A stretch of DNA of 64,000 bases from Pedobacter sp. PACM 27299 (GCF_001412655.1 NZ_CP012996.1:4588001-4652000); one strand, 5' to 3'; counted from the stretch's first letter, positions 34,364-43,736 are shown. Notes: generated by a model not told the origin, from the sequence alone. A program made the numbers and translations.

Positions 34364-37304
34364 TAAAAAAAAGGTGGTAAGACTGATTCTTCCCCTTATC
34401 TTGTGTATGTTAGGCAGCCTAACGGCTTTTGCGCAAAGTACCTATCTGCAGCATTTTGACACGAAAGCCGGCTTACCCAGCAACAACTGCTTTTACACCA
34501 TGCAGGATAGTAAAGGCTATATCTGGATCGCTACGGATGCGGGAGTAAGTCGTTTTGACGGGAAAATTTTCGAGACTTTTTCGGTGAATGATGGTTTGCC
34601 TGACAATCAGATTCTTCAACTAAAAGAAGATAAAGATGGCAAAATATGGTTCCTGGCCTTAAACGGCCAGCTCAGTTATTTTTTTAACGGAAAAATCTAC
34701 AATGAAACCAATAACCAGCTGTTAAAGCTCTTAAAATTCAATGCTGTTATTGTTTCTTTTTTCCAGGATAGCAAAGGAAGGATCTGGTTAGGCACTAATA
34801 AAAATACCCTGGTGATGTACAATGGCAAGTCGATCACGAAATACATTTCCGCAGACCACGATCGTCAGTTTATCAATGCCTTTGTCCACGAGGACGAACA
34901 GGGAAAAATATGGGCCATCAGCAATACCTCTGTTCGTGTCATGGAACAGCACACCTTCAAAGTTGTTCCGCATCAGAGCTTGCCCTTATCTTATAAAACA
35001 GCCTTGAATTTACCAAATAAAACCCTTGCCTACCTGGATAAAAGGGGCTTGAACATCAGAAGAGGGAATCAGGAAATATTGAAATTAAAGCTAAGCCCGG
35101 AACTCCTGAACAATGATCCTGGGTATTTCTATACCGATCAAAACATGAACCTGTGGGTGAGTAATGCTACAGGGATTTACCATGTGGAAGCTGATGGAAA
35201 AACCCAGCGCTATCTGAATAACATCTCCTCCAGTCAGGTGATCAAAGATGCGAAGGGGAATATGTGGTTTACCACTACTAATGGTATTTATATGCTTCCA
35301 CAGCAAAATGAACGCCTATATGTGTTTAATAAGAGTAATGGCCTGAGCAGCGATATTGTAAAAAGCATTGCCCACGACGACCGCAACAGGCTTTGGCTTG
35401 GTCTCGATGAAGCAAAAATCAACCTCATAGACCTTAAAGATAGTGGGGTTAGTAAAATCGCATTGCCGGATCAAAAAAAATACAACATCATCAAACAGCT
35501 GGCTTTTGACTCCTTGAATCATGCCATTTATTTTGCCTCTGATTATGGCCTCGGCAGGATCAATGACATTTACCAGCACACCCGGCAAATTGATTTCCTG
35601 AAGGAAACCAATAACTCTATGTTTGTCATTAAAAGTTTTAGTATTGCTGCAGGAAAGCAACTTGCATTGGCACTTTCTTCTGGAGTCGTGATTATTCCCG
35701 ATCGGCAAAGGAGGTTTGAATTCACTTCCCTATCCTTTAAGCAAGGAGAAGATTTCTTTAACAACCGCTCTTACCGGGTGTTTTATGATCAGGCCCAGCA
35801 ACTTTGGTTTTCCAATGTGAATGGCTTATCGCAGTTTTCTAATGGGATATTGACCAATTTCTTTGTCAAACAACCACTGTTAACAAAAAGAATCAATGAC
35901 ATACAGGAACTTTCCGACCATACGATTGTATTGGCAACAGATGGGAATGGCCTTATTTTCATGAGAAATGGCCGTATTTTAAAAGTCATCACGCAAGAAG
36001 ATGGCCTTGCTGATAACATTTGCAAAAGGCTATTTGTAAAAGACGACCAGACTTGGGTAGTCACCAATAATGGCATCAATAAAATTGATTTCAAAAATGA
36101 CAAGGCGGTCGTAGAATCCTTTGGTTTTACGAACTCCCTATTAACTGATGATGTCAATTGCTTATTTATAGGAGATAAAAACGCCTATTTTGCAACCAAT
36201 AGCGGTTTGGTTTATTTTGATGTGAATTACTCTATTCATAAAAATGAAGCACCAAAGGTTTACATCACTTCCGTGCTGAACAATAAAAATAAGCTGGGTA
36301 TGAACCACCCGGATCATATATTGGAGCCTTCTAATAATAGCATTACGTTTTTTTATAGTGCCATTGATTTCCAGAATAAAAACATTTTATACCGTTATAG
36401 ATTAAAACCGGATGCACCATGGACCGAGACCCGGAGTCGCAGGATTGAATTCTCTAGCCTAGAGCCAGGAGCTTACGTCTTTGAGCTCTCGGCAAAATCC
36501 AATAACAGCGACTGGAGCAGTCCTGCCAAAGTAAGCTTCGTGCTGAAAGCTTACTTCTGGCAAACAACCTGGTTCCTTGTGCTGGTATTTTTACTTGCAG
36601 GACTCGCTTTTTACAAGTTGGCAGTCGTCGTTACACGCCGTCAAAAAAACAAAGAACAGGAACAGCTGCTCTTAAAGAATAAAATCCTAATGCTGGAACA
36701 ACGCGCTTTACAAGCGATGATGAATCCTCATTTCGTATTTAACGTAATGAATTCCATCCAGCATTATATCAACACAAAGGACACCAATTCTGCTAATAAG
36801 ATCCTGACAGGTTTTGCAAAGCTAATCAGGAAGAACCTGGAAATCTGTACACGGAGTTTCATTACACTCGAAGAAGAGCTGGATTACCTGGAGCTTTACC
36901 TGAGCCTGGAAAAGAAAAGATTTGGAGATAAACTGATCTATCAAATCCGGGTGAGTTCAGCCATCGACAAGGAAGAAACGATGATTCCTTCCATGATTCT
37001 TCAGCCTTATATTGAGAATGCGATCTGGCATGGTATTATGCCTAAAGAAGAAGGAGGTAAAATCGACATCCTCATTGACCTAAAAGGCCCCGATCACCTC
37101 ATCATTAAAATTATAGATGATGGCGTAGGAATAGAAAACTCTTTGAAAAATAAAAAAGGGGAACATCAGAGTAAAGGAATGGACCTAACAAAAGAACGCA
37201 TCCATTTATTGAACCAGGTAGAAGCAAATCCTATACAGATTAGTGTACAGCAAACTGGTTTATCTGGCACATTTGTGTCCATTTCTATCCCTATGTACCC
37301 ATAA
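34350..37304 (+). CDS. propeller-type LytS-like sensor histidine kinase
   Basis: 984 residues if translation begins at GTG 34350; GTG 34374 is an alternative, while the longer frame to 34272 would lie far inside the regulator gene. Signal peptide to about 29 (LTAFAQ), then a long periplasmic sensor of reg_prop beta-propeller blades (GYIWIATDAGVSRFDGK, GRIWLGTNKN and similar), a Y_Y_Y domain, one membrane segment (about 737-762), a short coiled coil and a His_kinase domain with His794 in MMNPHFVFNVMNS, then HATPase motifs PYIENAIWHGI and IIDDGVGI. It senses an unknown signal outside and phosphorylates the LytTR regulator. Followed by a strong terminator. Confidence 0.92.
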   Translation: MINPNKKKVVRLILPLILCMLGSLTAFAQSTYLQHFDTKAGLPSNNCFYTMQDSKGYIWIATDAGVSRFDGKIFETFSVNDGLPDNQILQLKEDKDGKIWFLALNGQLSYFFNGKIYNETNNQLLKLLKFNAVIVSFFQDSKGRIWLGTNKNTLVMYNGKSITKYISADHDRQFINAFVHEDEQGKIWAISNTSVRVMEQHTFKVVPHQSLPLSYKTALNLPNKTLAYLDKRGLNIRRGNQEILKLKLSPELLNNDPGYFYTDQNMNLWVSNATGIYHVEADGKTQRYLNNISSSQVIKDAKGNMWFTTTNGIYMLPQQNERLYVFNKSNGLSSDIVKSIAHDDRNRLWLGLDEAKINLIDLKDSGVSKIALPDQKKYNIIKQLAFDSLNHAIYFASDYGLGRINDIYQHTRQIDFLKETNNSMFVIKSFSIAAGKQLALALSSGVVIIPDRQRRFEFTSLSFKQGEDFFNNRSYRVFYDQAQQLWFSNVNGLSQFSNGILTNFFVKQPLLTKRINDIQELSDHTIVLATDGNGLIFMRNGRILKVITQEDGLADNICKRLFVKDDQTWVVTNNGINKIDFKNDKAVVESFGFTNSLLTDDVNCLFIGDKNAYFATNSGLVYFDVNYSIHKNEAPKVYITSVLNNKNKLGMNHPDHILEPSNNSITFFYSAIDFQNKNILYRYRLKPDAPWTETRSRRIEFSSLEPGAYVFELSAKSNNSDWSSPAKVSFVLKAYFWQTTWFLVLVFLLAGLAFYKLAVVVTRRQKNKEQEQLLLKNKILMLEQRALQAMMNPHFVFNVMNSIQHYINTKDTNSANKILTGFAKLIRKNLEICTRSFITLEEELDYLELYLSLEKKRFGDKLIYQIRVSSAIDKEETMIPSMILQPYIENAIWHGIMPKEEGGKIDILIDLKGPDHLIIKIIDDGVGIENSLKNKKGEHQSKGMDLTKERIHLLNQVEANPIQISVQQTGLSGTFVSISIPMYP

Positions 37305-37487
37305 ATTACCGTTTACTCAATTATAAGTACCACTTACTAAGTAAAAAGAATTGATATCTAAATTTGCACTAAACTTGTTATAGATATTAAAACAAACATA
37401 GTTTGTAAAAAGCGTTCTTATAGAATTGATCAAAGATATTTTACCTAACCTAAAACTATATCTCAATTCAGGTTTCATTTGTGTGTT

Positions 37488-37524
37488 AAAAAATGGTAAA
37501 GCCTCAAACTTTACCATTTTTTTT
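37488..37524. terminator. bidirectional intrinsic terminator
   Basis: Perfect 14-bp stem (37488-37501 with 37509-37522), 7-nt loop, T runs on both strands. It ends the kinase operon 184 bp after its stop and, from the other side, the neuD-like transcript after it has passed the CAGTC repeat. Confidence 0.85.
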
Positions 37525-37546
37525 GCCCTTGATTTTCCCGCATCAA

Positions 37547-37615
37547 AGTCCAGTCCAGTCCAGTCCAGTCCAGTCCAGTCCAGTCCAGTCCAGTCCAGTC
37601 CAGTCCAGTCCAGTC
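37547..37615. repeat. (CAGTC)n pentanucleotide tandem repeat, 13.8 copies
   Basis: Thirteen perfect CAGTC units at 37551-37615 plus AGTC at 37547-37550, with no interruption. Such perfect short repeats change length by strand slippage. It lies 48 bp after the stop of the neuD-like gene, before a terminator, so it would be in that mRNA's 3' UTR. Unit length is not a multiple of three. Confidence 0.95.
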
Positions 37616-37662
37616 GCAACAGTTCTTGAACTGTCTAGATAAGTATTAAAACTTTGTTTTAA

Positions 37663-38334
37663 TTATAGAACTTGAGCTGTTTTGTGGAACAGTGTAAACC
37701 GCTTCGCGTCCCCTATCCTTTGAATTGTTGGTGGATTGGAAATGATAACATCCTCTTCTGTATTCTTTGTCACAAATACCCCAGCACCAATAATATTGTT
37801 ATTTCCTATAAACACATCTTCTTTCACGGATGAATTGATCCCTAGGAAAGAATTATTTCCTACCGTCACATTTCCTGCAAGGATATTACCCGAGAGCAGT
37901 ACATTATCCCCAATTGTGGAATGGTGACCGATACGTGCGCCAATTAACATGCAATTATTACCAACCTTAACAAAAGGCTGAATATCACAACACTGGTCTA
38001 TAAAAATATTTTGCCCAACTATTAAATCCGGCCAAAGATTTGCTTTTGAGGAGATGTAATTTGCAAAACCATATCCAGCTTCCTTTACCTTATAGTAAAG
38101 GCTTTCCCTGGCACTATTTCTACCTATTGCAATATGCATTAAGTAATCTTCTTTTGGATATTGCTCTGAAACCTGATAAAAACTAAGTATCGGCAATCCG
38201 AGCAATGTGGTACCAGGCTCTGGCACATAGGCTTCATCTACACAAAAAGCAACCACTTCATGAGGACTATCGTTGTTAAAAGAGTAGCAAATAAATTCTG
38301 CCATTTTTCCAGTTCCATAAATAACTACTTTCAT
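37663..38334 (-). CDS. NeuD/PglD-like sugar O-/N-acyltransferase
   Basis: 223 residues from the ATG giving MKVVIYGTGKMAEFICY. The N-terminus is a PglD-type sugar-binding domain, followed by left-handed beta-helix hexapeptide repeats (about 105-200: VGQNIFID, VGNNCMLIGARIGHHSTIGD, VGNNSFLGINS, IGNNNIIGAG). His in GARIGHHSTIG is the likely catalytic base. Family members acetylate UDP-sugars or sialic acid for surface glycans. No glycosyltransferase or nucleotide-sugar gene is nearby, so it is an orphan. A longer frame (to 38421) is not convincing. AT-rich flanks and a tandem repeat behind it make recent transfer possible. Confidence 0.85.
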   Translation of the reverse strand: MKVVIYGTGKMAEFICYSFNNDSPHEVVAFCVDEAYVPEPGTTLLGLPILSFYQVSEQYPKEDYLMHIAIGRNSARESLYYKVKEAGYGFANYISSKANLWPDLIVGQNIFIDQCCDIQPFVKVGNNCMLIGARIGHHSTIGDNVLLSGNILAGNVTVGNNSFLGINSSVKEDVFIGNNNIIGAGVFVTKNTEEDVIISNPPTIQRIGDAKRFTLFHKTAQVL

Positions 38335-38969
38335 AATTTTATGTCTTTCGTTTGAATATGCCAAATAAAGATATGTTAAAATGAGCGTAAACATTACACA
38401 AACTGCCTTATTGAGAAACACACATCACACAGTTTTACAGTCAATTAGCTATAAAAATCAGCAATTAGAAGGCTTAACTGAACATATATTCCACCTTTTC
38501 AGTAAAAGCACTCCTATTTAATAGAGGAATGGATAATTCTTCGATTGTAAACCCATTTCACATTTTTAGCTTTTTAGATTTACAATTTTCAGCAGCAGTA
38601 GACTTAGGTTGAAGCTCAAATTATTAGTTTTTTAGGATTAAAAAAAAATCAGCCCCCGCTTCCCATTCATTAATTTTCAAAAAAAAACATAATTCCATTT
38701 GAACTAATCGCGAAAGTATTTAAGCTTCACCTTATTTATCAAATCAGAAGAAACTTTTCTGCAATTACGGACGGATTTCAATAAAAATTATACTGCTAAG
38801 CAACACATGATTTCAGTGATTTTTTTTTTAAAATAACTCTTCCCATAAAAGTTTTTTATACTAATTTTGATGCACGAAAAAATCAAATAAACACCGTTGT
38901 TTATATTTAAAAAGATTTTTTGTAATTTTAGCGTATCCATACAAACCTTACTGAATTTATTTTTTTGTA
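38335..38969. other. AT-rich gene-free stretch
   Basis: 635 bp between the divergent neuD-like and acidic-protein genes. Very AT-rich with several runs of seven to ten A or T. No frame with coding character and no RNA gene that I can recognise; it should hold both promoters. Confidence 0.65.
38897..38930 (+). promoter_or_regulatory. possible promoter of the acidic small protein
   Basis: TTG at 38897-38899 and TAATTTTA at 38923-38930 resemble the TTG / TAnnTTTG pattern (last base differs). TAATTTTG at 38862-38869 is an exact -7 match further upstream but has no -33 box. Confidence 0.3.
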
Positions 38970-39155
38970 ATGAAAGATCCAAAAAAACCTACTAGTAAAA
39001 GTTCATTAGTTGACCCTGAAACTGACATCGATGATTCAAGTGAAGAAACCGGCAACAAGAAGTCGTATCAAGATGAAGACGACGACTTTGACATGCCTTT
39101 AGATGATCTGGATGGCTTCGATAATTTCAGTGACGACGATGACGACGATTATTAA
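38970..39155 (+). CDS. very acidic small protein
   Basis: 61 residues. Basic start (MKDPKKPTSK) followed by an Asp/Glu-rich tail with DEDDDFDMPLDDLDGF and a final Asp run ending in Tyr. No membrane segment or signal. Likely a conserved small protein of this bacterial group, judged from its own promoter-like region and a clean terminator 24 bp after the stop. Function unknown; a disordered, charge-driven binder of basic proteins, RNA-binding proteins or metal is conceivable, but nothing proves it. Confidence 0.7.
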   Translation: MKDPKKPTSKSSLVDPETDIDDSSEETGNKKSYQDEDDDFDMPLDDLDGFDNFSDDDDDDY

Positions 39156-39178
39156 AGAACAGTACATAGTATCTCTTT

Positions 39179-39204
39179 AAGCATCCCCTATAGGGATGCT
39201 TTTT
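39179..39204 (+). terminator. intrinsic terminator
   Basis: 9-bp stem AAGCATCCC/GGGATGCTT with a 5-nt loop, then a T run. Ends the transcript of the acidic small protein. Confidence 0.8.
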
Positions 39205-39226
39205 ATTTTAATTCAGCCCAGCATAC

Positions 39227-40345
39227 ATGCAGATTATACCCGTATCCGATTCAAAGACAAAAAAGGAATTTTTAAATGTGGCCCGTTTTCTTTACAAAAA
39301 TGATCCCAACTGGATTTGTCCGCTGGATAATGATATTGAGCAAATATTTGATGTGAAGAAGAATACCTTCTTTAACCATGGAAAATGCGCCCGCTGGATC
39401 TTAAAAGATACTGCCGGTCAAACCGTTGGCCGGGTTGCTGCTTTTATCAATGACAAAAAAGCACATCAATACGAGCAGCCTACTGGTGGCATGGGCTTTT
39501 TCGAATGTACGGCCGATCAGCATGCAGCTTTCCTCTTGTTTGATACTGCAAAACAATGGCTGCAGGAACAAGGAATGGAGGCCATGGACGGTCCAATCAA
39601 TTTCGGGGAGAATGATTCTTTCTGGGGTTTACTGGTAGAGGGCTTTACGCCGCCTTCTTACGGCATGAATTACAATCATCCATACTATCATGACTTTTTC
39701 AAAAACTATGGATTTGAGAAGTCTTATGAGCAGATCACCAATCACCTGGCAGTTAGAAAGCCATTCCCTGAACGCTTTACCAAAATTGCCAACTGGGTAG
39801 CCAATAAACCTGGTTATACTTTTGAACATTTCTCTAAGAAGAATTCTGAAAAATACGTACAGGACCTGATGGAAATCTACAATGATGGCTGGCAGGATTT
39901 TGAGAAGTTCGTTCCCATTAAAAAAGAAACCTTACAGGAAAGCTTTAAAAAGATGGAAACCATTATGGATGAAAAGCTGATCTGGTTTGCTTACATCAAT
40001 GGAGAACCTGCCTCCTTTGTGGTAATCATTCCTGATGCCAATCAAATGATCAAAGGATTTAACGGTAAATTGGGCTTAATTGAAAAGTTGATGTTCCTTT
40101 ACAAACGCTGGGTTGGCGTTAATAGGATGCGTGCCATCGTGATGGGAACTAAGAAATCTTTCCAGAAACATGGATTAGAATCTGCACTTTTTATTAAACT
40201 TAAAGAATATGTGCTGCCTTTAAATCAATATGATGAGCTGGAATTGAGTTGGGTAGGAGATTTTAACGACAAGATGCTGTCGATACATGAAGCAACAGGT
40301 GCCACTTTTGGCAAACGACACCTGACGCTACGTAAAATATTTTAA
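39227..40345 (+). CDS. YghO-like GNAT-fold acyltransferase
   Basis: 372 residues with two GNAT-like halves. The N-terminal half has the typical opening FLNVARFLYKNDPNWICPL and MDGPINFGENDSFWGLLVEGF, seen in YghO-family proteins often labelled hypothetical or, by mistake, GTP cyclohydrolase; the C-terminal half has NGEPASFVVIIPD and a GNAT-like closing part. Probably cytosolic acyl transfer to an amino group; substrate unknown. Convergent with the XRE gene (8 bp apart). Start ATG 39227 follows the acidic-protein terminator. Confidence 0.82.
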   Translation: MQIIPVSDSKTKKEFLNVARFLYKNDPNWICPLDNDIEQIFDVKKNTFFNHGKCARWILKDTAGQTVGRVAAFINDKKAHQYEQPTGGMGFFECTADQHAAFLLFDTAKQWLQEQGMEAMDGPINFGENDSFWGLLVEGFTPPSYGMNYNHPYYHDFFKNYGFEKSYEQITNHLAVRKPFPERFTKIANWVANKPGYTFEHFSKKNSEKYVQDLMEIYNDGWQDFEKFVPIKKETLQESFKKMETIMDEKLIWFAYINGEPASFVVIIPDANQMIKGFNGKLGLIEKLMFLYKRWVGVNRMRAIVMGTKKSFQKHGLESALFIKLKEYVLPLNQYDELELSWVGDFNDKMLSIHEATGATFGKRHLTLRKIF

Positions 40346-40353
40346 TAGCAAGC

Positions 40354-40683
40354 CTATCTTTCGCGGATTTCCTCATAAAGATCAATTACCTTCTTTTGGA
40401 GTTTAATGATCTCTTCTTCTCTCAAAGCAAGTTTATCTTTAAGGGCATTAATTTCTTCAAAATTAAGGGACTGCGGGTTCTCACCTTCTTTGGAGATAAT
40501 GTCCATCGTCGATACCTGGAATAGGTTAGCAATTTGCTCTAATCTGGAGATGTTAATATCTGTAATACCAGTTTCTATTTTTGAAAAGGCAGGAATTGAA
40601 ATATTTAGACGTTTGGCCACTTCCCCTTGGCTCCAGCCGTTCTTCTGGCGTAATTGTCTAATGTTTTTTCCAATGATATTCAT
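40354..40683 (-). CDS. XRE-family regulator with coiled coil
   Basis: 109 residues. HTH_3 domain (about 6-60): IRQLRQKNGWSQGEVAKRLN, then ISIPAFSKIETGITDINISR. The C-terminal part (72-108) is a predicted coiled coil with heptad Leu/Ile (NALKDKLALREEEIIKLQKK), which should drive oligomerisation. Short DNA-binding regulator; targets unknown. Last gene of the minus-strand run beginning at mce; 40 bp after mpl. Confidence 0.88.
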   Translation of the reverse strand: MNIIGKNIRQLRQKNGWSQGEVAKRLNISIPAFSKIETGITDINISRLEQIANLFQVSTMDIISKEGENPQSLNFEEINALKDKLALREEEIIKLQKKVIDLYEEIRER

Positions 40684-40723
40684 GTGATAAATTTAGGTGT
40701 ATTATTCTAGTTTGTACTTTATG

Positions 40724-42079
40724 CTAGTTAGTAGTCAACTCACGTGCCAATCTCACCAAATCTAAGCCACCAAAATTACCAGAGCTCATTAATAATAAAT
40801 TTGTGTGATTAAAATTCATACTCATTAAGTAATCTTTTAATTCGTCAGAATTATTAAAAAACTGTAATTCATTACAATTAAACGCATTTTGTACATCAAA
40901 TTTGCTAAATGGTTTAATCTTTTTATGTTTAAAAGTTTCCTCATCAATGAATACAACTGAACAGTCAGCTTGTTTCATTGTATCTCTATATTGTGCTAAA
41001 AATTCTTTATTCAAACTACTAAATGTATGTAACTCTATACACGCTACCAATTTCCTTTCCGTAAACTGTGTTTTCACAGCTTCTATGGTCGCTTTCAACT
41101 TTGAGGGGGAGTGTGCAAAGTCTTTATAAACGTTCGTATGGTCCTTTTTGATCAATACTTCCAGTCTCTTTGCAGCACCTGTAAAGGAAGAAATTGCAGC
41201 ATTAAACTGTTCATTATTCAGACCTAAAGCCTCACAAACTAAACGTGCCGCATTGAGGTTCATCAAGTTATGATTTCCAAACACATTTAACTCTGTGTGT
41301 TCAGGTAAAAGATAAGTTACACCATCTTTCACTTCATGCTCGGGAATCCCGTATCCTATTTTCTGTACATTGGTCGTAGACCTTGCCACCAATTGATTTA
41401 AATCTTCATCGGCAGTACAGTAAATCAATTTTCCTTCCGGTTGAATGGTATCAATAAACAACTCGAACTGACGGGTATAATCTTCAAAAGTTGGGAAAAC
41501 ATTGATGTGGTCCCAGGCAATTCCACTAATTACTGCAATATTTGCTTTATATAAATGAAATTTTGGTCTTCTGTCTATTGGAGAAGCTAGGTATTCATCG
41601 CCTTCAATAATGATGAGCGGAGCTTCTTCTGTGACTTTTACCATCGTATCAAATCCCGCCAGCTGGGCACCTACCAGGTAATCAAAATCGCGATTATAAT
41701 AATTTAATACATGAAGGATCATAGAGGTAATCGTGGTTTTACCATGGCTACCACCGATTACTACACGAAGTTTATCCTTAGTTTGCTCGTAGATATATTC
41801 TGGGTAAGAGTAGATCTTAAGACCTAATTCCTGAGCTTTCAGCAATTCCGGGTTATCCAGTAAGGCATGCATTCCTAAAATTACGGCATCAAGATCCGCT
41901 GTAATCCTACTGGCATCCCAGCCCATTTGCTCAGGCAAAATGCCATGTCGGGCTAATCTGCTTACTGAAGGCTCAAAAATAACATCATCAGAACCTGTTA
42001 CCTGGTAGCCTTTTTTATGTAAGGCAATGGCCAGATTGTGCATGGCACTACCGCCAATTGCTATAAAATGTATGCGCAT
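40724..42079 (-). CDS. mpl: UDP-MurNAc:L-Ala-gamma-D-Glu-meso-DAP ligase
   Basis: 451 residues of the Mur ligase family. Starts MRIHFIAIGGSAMHNLAIAL (UDP-MurNAc domain), has the ATP loop GGSHGKTT at 109-116, then ISGIAWDHINVFPTFEDY and NLNAARLVCEALG, and the C-terminal HSPSKLKATIEA, typical of Mpl rather than MurC. It attaches recycled tripeptide to UDP-MurNAc in cell-wall recycling, in the cytosol. Same strand as prmA, 53 bp downstream of it. Confidence 0.92.
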   Translation of the reverse strand: MRIHFIAIGGSAMHNLAIALHKKGYQVTGSDDVIFEPSVSRLARHGILPEQMGWDASRITADLDAVILGMHALLDNPELLKAQELGLKIYSYPEYIYEQTKDKLRVVIGGSHGKTTITSMILHVLNYYNRDFDYLVGAQLAGFDTMVKVTEEAPLIIIEGDEYLASPIDRRPKFHLYKANIAVISGIAWDHINVFPTFEDYTRQFELFIDTIQPEGKLIYCTADEDLNQLVARSTTNVQKIGYGIPEHEVKDGVTYLLPEHTELNVFGNHNLMNLNAARLVCEALGLNNEQFNAAISSFTGAAKRLEVLIKKDHTNVYKDFAHSPSKLKATIEAVKTQFTERKLVACIELHTFSSLNKEFLAQYRDTMKQADCSVVFIDEETFKHKKIKPFSKFDVQNAFNCNELQFFNNSDELKDYLMSMNFNHTNLLLMSSGNFGGLDLVRLARELTTN

Positions 42080-42132
42080 ATTACAATGATAAAATAAGGT
42101 GCAAAAAAATACCGCCGGAGCGGTATTGATCT

Positions 42133-42972
42133 TTAATCTTTTCTAAACTGGGCAGCAACCCATTCTCCTATTTTTTTATGGTCAACATACCTGATCTGCA
42201 AAGTTTCACAGGCTGTTTTAATCATATCCAGATCTGGGCTTTCATAAAACCCACTGAAGAAAATACTTCCTCCTGAGGCCAGAACATCAGCATAAGTAGG
42301 GATTTGGTCCAATAGAATATTTCTATTGATATTTGCCAGAATGATGTCGAAAGTTTGCTGAGGAATGGTTTCCTTACCACCGCAGGCAGCGGTTAAGTTG
42401 GTAATACCGTTCAGCTCAGAATTTTCTAAGGTACTCAGGTAACACACCTCATCGTTATCAATCGCGACCAATGATGCTGCACCTTTTTTAGCCGCTAAAA
42501 TTGCAAGAATCCCTGTTCCACAGCCCATATCCAGGATATTTTTCCCATGAACATCAGTAGACAGAATGTATTGCATCATCATGGTGGTGGTTTGATGGTG
42601 ACCGGTACCAAAAGCCATCTTAGGATCAATCACAATCTCATATTGATATTGTGGCTGAGGTTCGTGGAAAGTCGCCCTTACATAACACTGCTCATTGATA
42701 ATAAGAGGTTCAAAGTTCTTCTCCCACTCCTCATTCCAATTTTCCGCAGCAATCTCTGTAATGTCGTACGTAATTTCCAGTTCTTCTTTATAACTATCCA
42801 GCACTTCCTCTAAATTTTCTAACGAATAACTGTCCAGGTCAATAAATGCGGCAAAGCCATTTTCGGTATCTTCAAATGTATTAAAGCCAATCTCCGCCAA
42901 ATCACTGATCAGCAAATCCTGCTGATATTCTTCTATCGCTGTAAAGCTGAATGTTACCTTGATGTATTGCAT
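42133..42972 (-). CDS. prmA: ribosomal protein L11 methyltransferase
   Basis: 279 residues. N-terminal L11-recognition domain (1-100) and a Rossmann methyltransferase domain with motif I LDMGCGTGILAILAAKKG and the motif NINRNILLDQIP where other N-methyltransferases have NPPY. It trimethylates L11 using SAM. Its ATG overlaps the tpiA stop by one base (TAATG), so the two are translationally coupled. Confidence 0.94.
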   Translation of the reverse strand: MQYIKVTFSFTAIEEYQQDLLISDLAEIGFNTFEDTENGFAAFIDLDSYSLENLEEVLDSYKEELEITYDITEIAAENWNEEWEKNFEPLIINEQCYVRATFHEPQPQYQYEIVIDPKMAFGTGHHQTTTMMMQYILSTDVHGKNILDMGCGTGILAILAAKKGAASLVAIDNDEVCYLSTLENSELNGITNLTAACGGKETIPQQTFDIILANINRNILLDQIPTYADVLASGGSIFFSGFYESPDLDMIKTACETLQIRYVDHKKIGEWVAAQFRKD

Positions 42973-43736
42973 TAAGAATTGAAAGTTTTAACGATGTCAG
43001 TAAAGTCTCTTGATTTCAATGAAGCACCACCGATCAATCCACCATCAATATCCGGCTGAGCGAATAATTCTGCTGCATTTTTCGGGTTACAGCTACCACC
43101 ATAAAGAATACTGGTACCTTCTGCAATTTCAATACCATATTTAGTAGCAATTTCAGCGCGGATAAAAGCATGAACTTCCTGTGCTTGCTCAGAAGAAGCG
43201 GTCAAGCCTGTTCCAATTGCCCAAACTGGTTCGTAAGCAATCACAATTTTAGCAAAATCAGCTGCTTCTAAACCAAAAACACCGTTTACCAATTGAGATT
43301 TAAGGACATCAAAATAACTTCCGTTATTTCTTTCGTCTAAAGTTTCACCGATACAAAAAAGTGGCGTAAGGCCGTTTTGTAAAGCGATTACTGTTTTTTG
43401 AGCCAATAACTCATCCGTTTCCGCGAAATACTGACGTCTTTCTGAGTGTCCGATGATGACATATTCGCAGCCTACAGATTTGATCATCTTTGCAGAAGTC
43501 TCTCCTGTAAAAGCGCCACTTTCATTTTGGTGACAATTTTGAGCACCAATTTTAACGGTTTCACCACCTAATTGTGCCAAACTGTTTAAATGAATGAATG
43601 GAGAACAGATGATGGCGATTTGGTCACCTTTTTTCTCATCTCTTACCATATTTACGATTTCTGAGAATAAAGATACCCCTTCGGCATAGTCTAAATTCAT
43701 TTTCCAATTTCCGGCAACGATTTTTTTTCTGGTCAT
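42972..43736 (-). CDS. tpiA: triosephosphate isomerase
   Basis: 254 residues, the usual length. Active-site residues are present: Lys12 in AGNWKMN, His97 in IIGHSERRQYF and Glu169 in AYEPVWAIGTG; the phosphate loop GGLIGGASL is at the end. It interconverts dihydroxyacetone phosphate and glyceraldehyde 3-phosphate. Start ATG gives MTRKKIVAGNWKMN. It is followed with one-base overlap by prmA. Confidence 0.98.
   Translation of the reverse strand: MTRKKIVAGNWKMNLDYAEGVSLFSEIVNMVRDEKKGDQIAIICSPFIHLNSLAQLGGETVKIGAQNCHQNESGAFTGETSAKMIKSVGCEYVIIGHSERRQYFAETDELLAQKTVIALQNGLTPLFCIGETLDERNNGSYFDVLKSQLVNGVFGLEAADFAKIVIAYEPVWAIGTGLTASSEQAQEVHAFIRAEIATKYGIEIAEGTSILYGGSCNPKNAAELFAQPDIDGGLIGGASLKSRDFTDIVKTFNS

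Larger units (their letters stand above)
37305..37662. other. intergenic stretch with terminator and pentanucleotide repeat
   Basis: 358 bp between convergent genes. It contains the strong terminator at 37488-37524, the CAGTC tandem repeat at 37547-37615, an inverted repeat ACAGTTC/GAACTGT at 37619-37634 and a weak AT hairpin at 37645-37663. Frames crossing the repeat are open only because of the repeat; I see no gene. Confidence 0.75.

Noticed and set aside
37547..37615. CRISPR-like array
   Set aside because: The 5-bp units have no spacers and there are no cas genes; it is a simple tandem repeat.
37317..37629. Open frames on both strands through the CAGTC repeat (repeating Asp-Trp-Thr-Gly-Leu or Ser-Ser-Pro-Val-Gln)
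   Set aside because: They are open only because the repeat has no stop codons, they cross a strong terminator and lack a start with coding context.
38788..38982. 64-residue minus-strand frame in the AT-rich gap
   Set aside because: Lys/Ile/Asn-rich translation of AT-rich DNA; overlaps the start of the acidic-protein gene.
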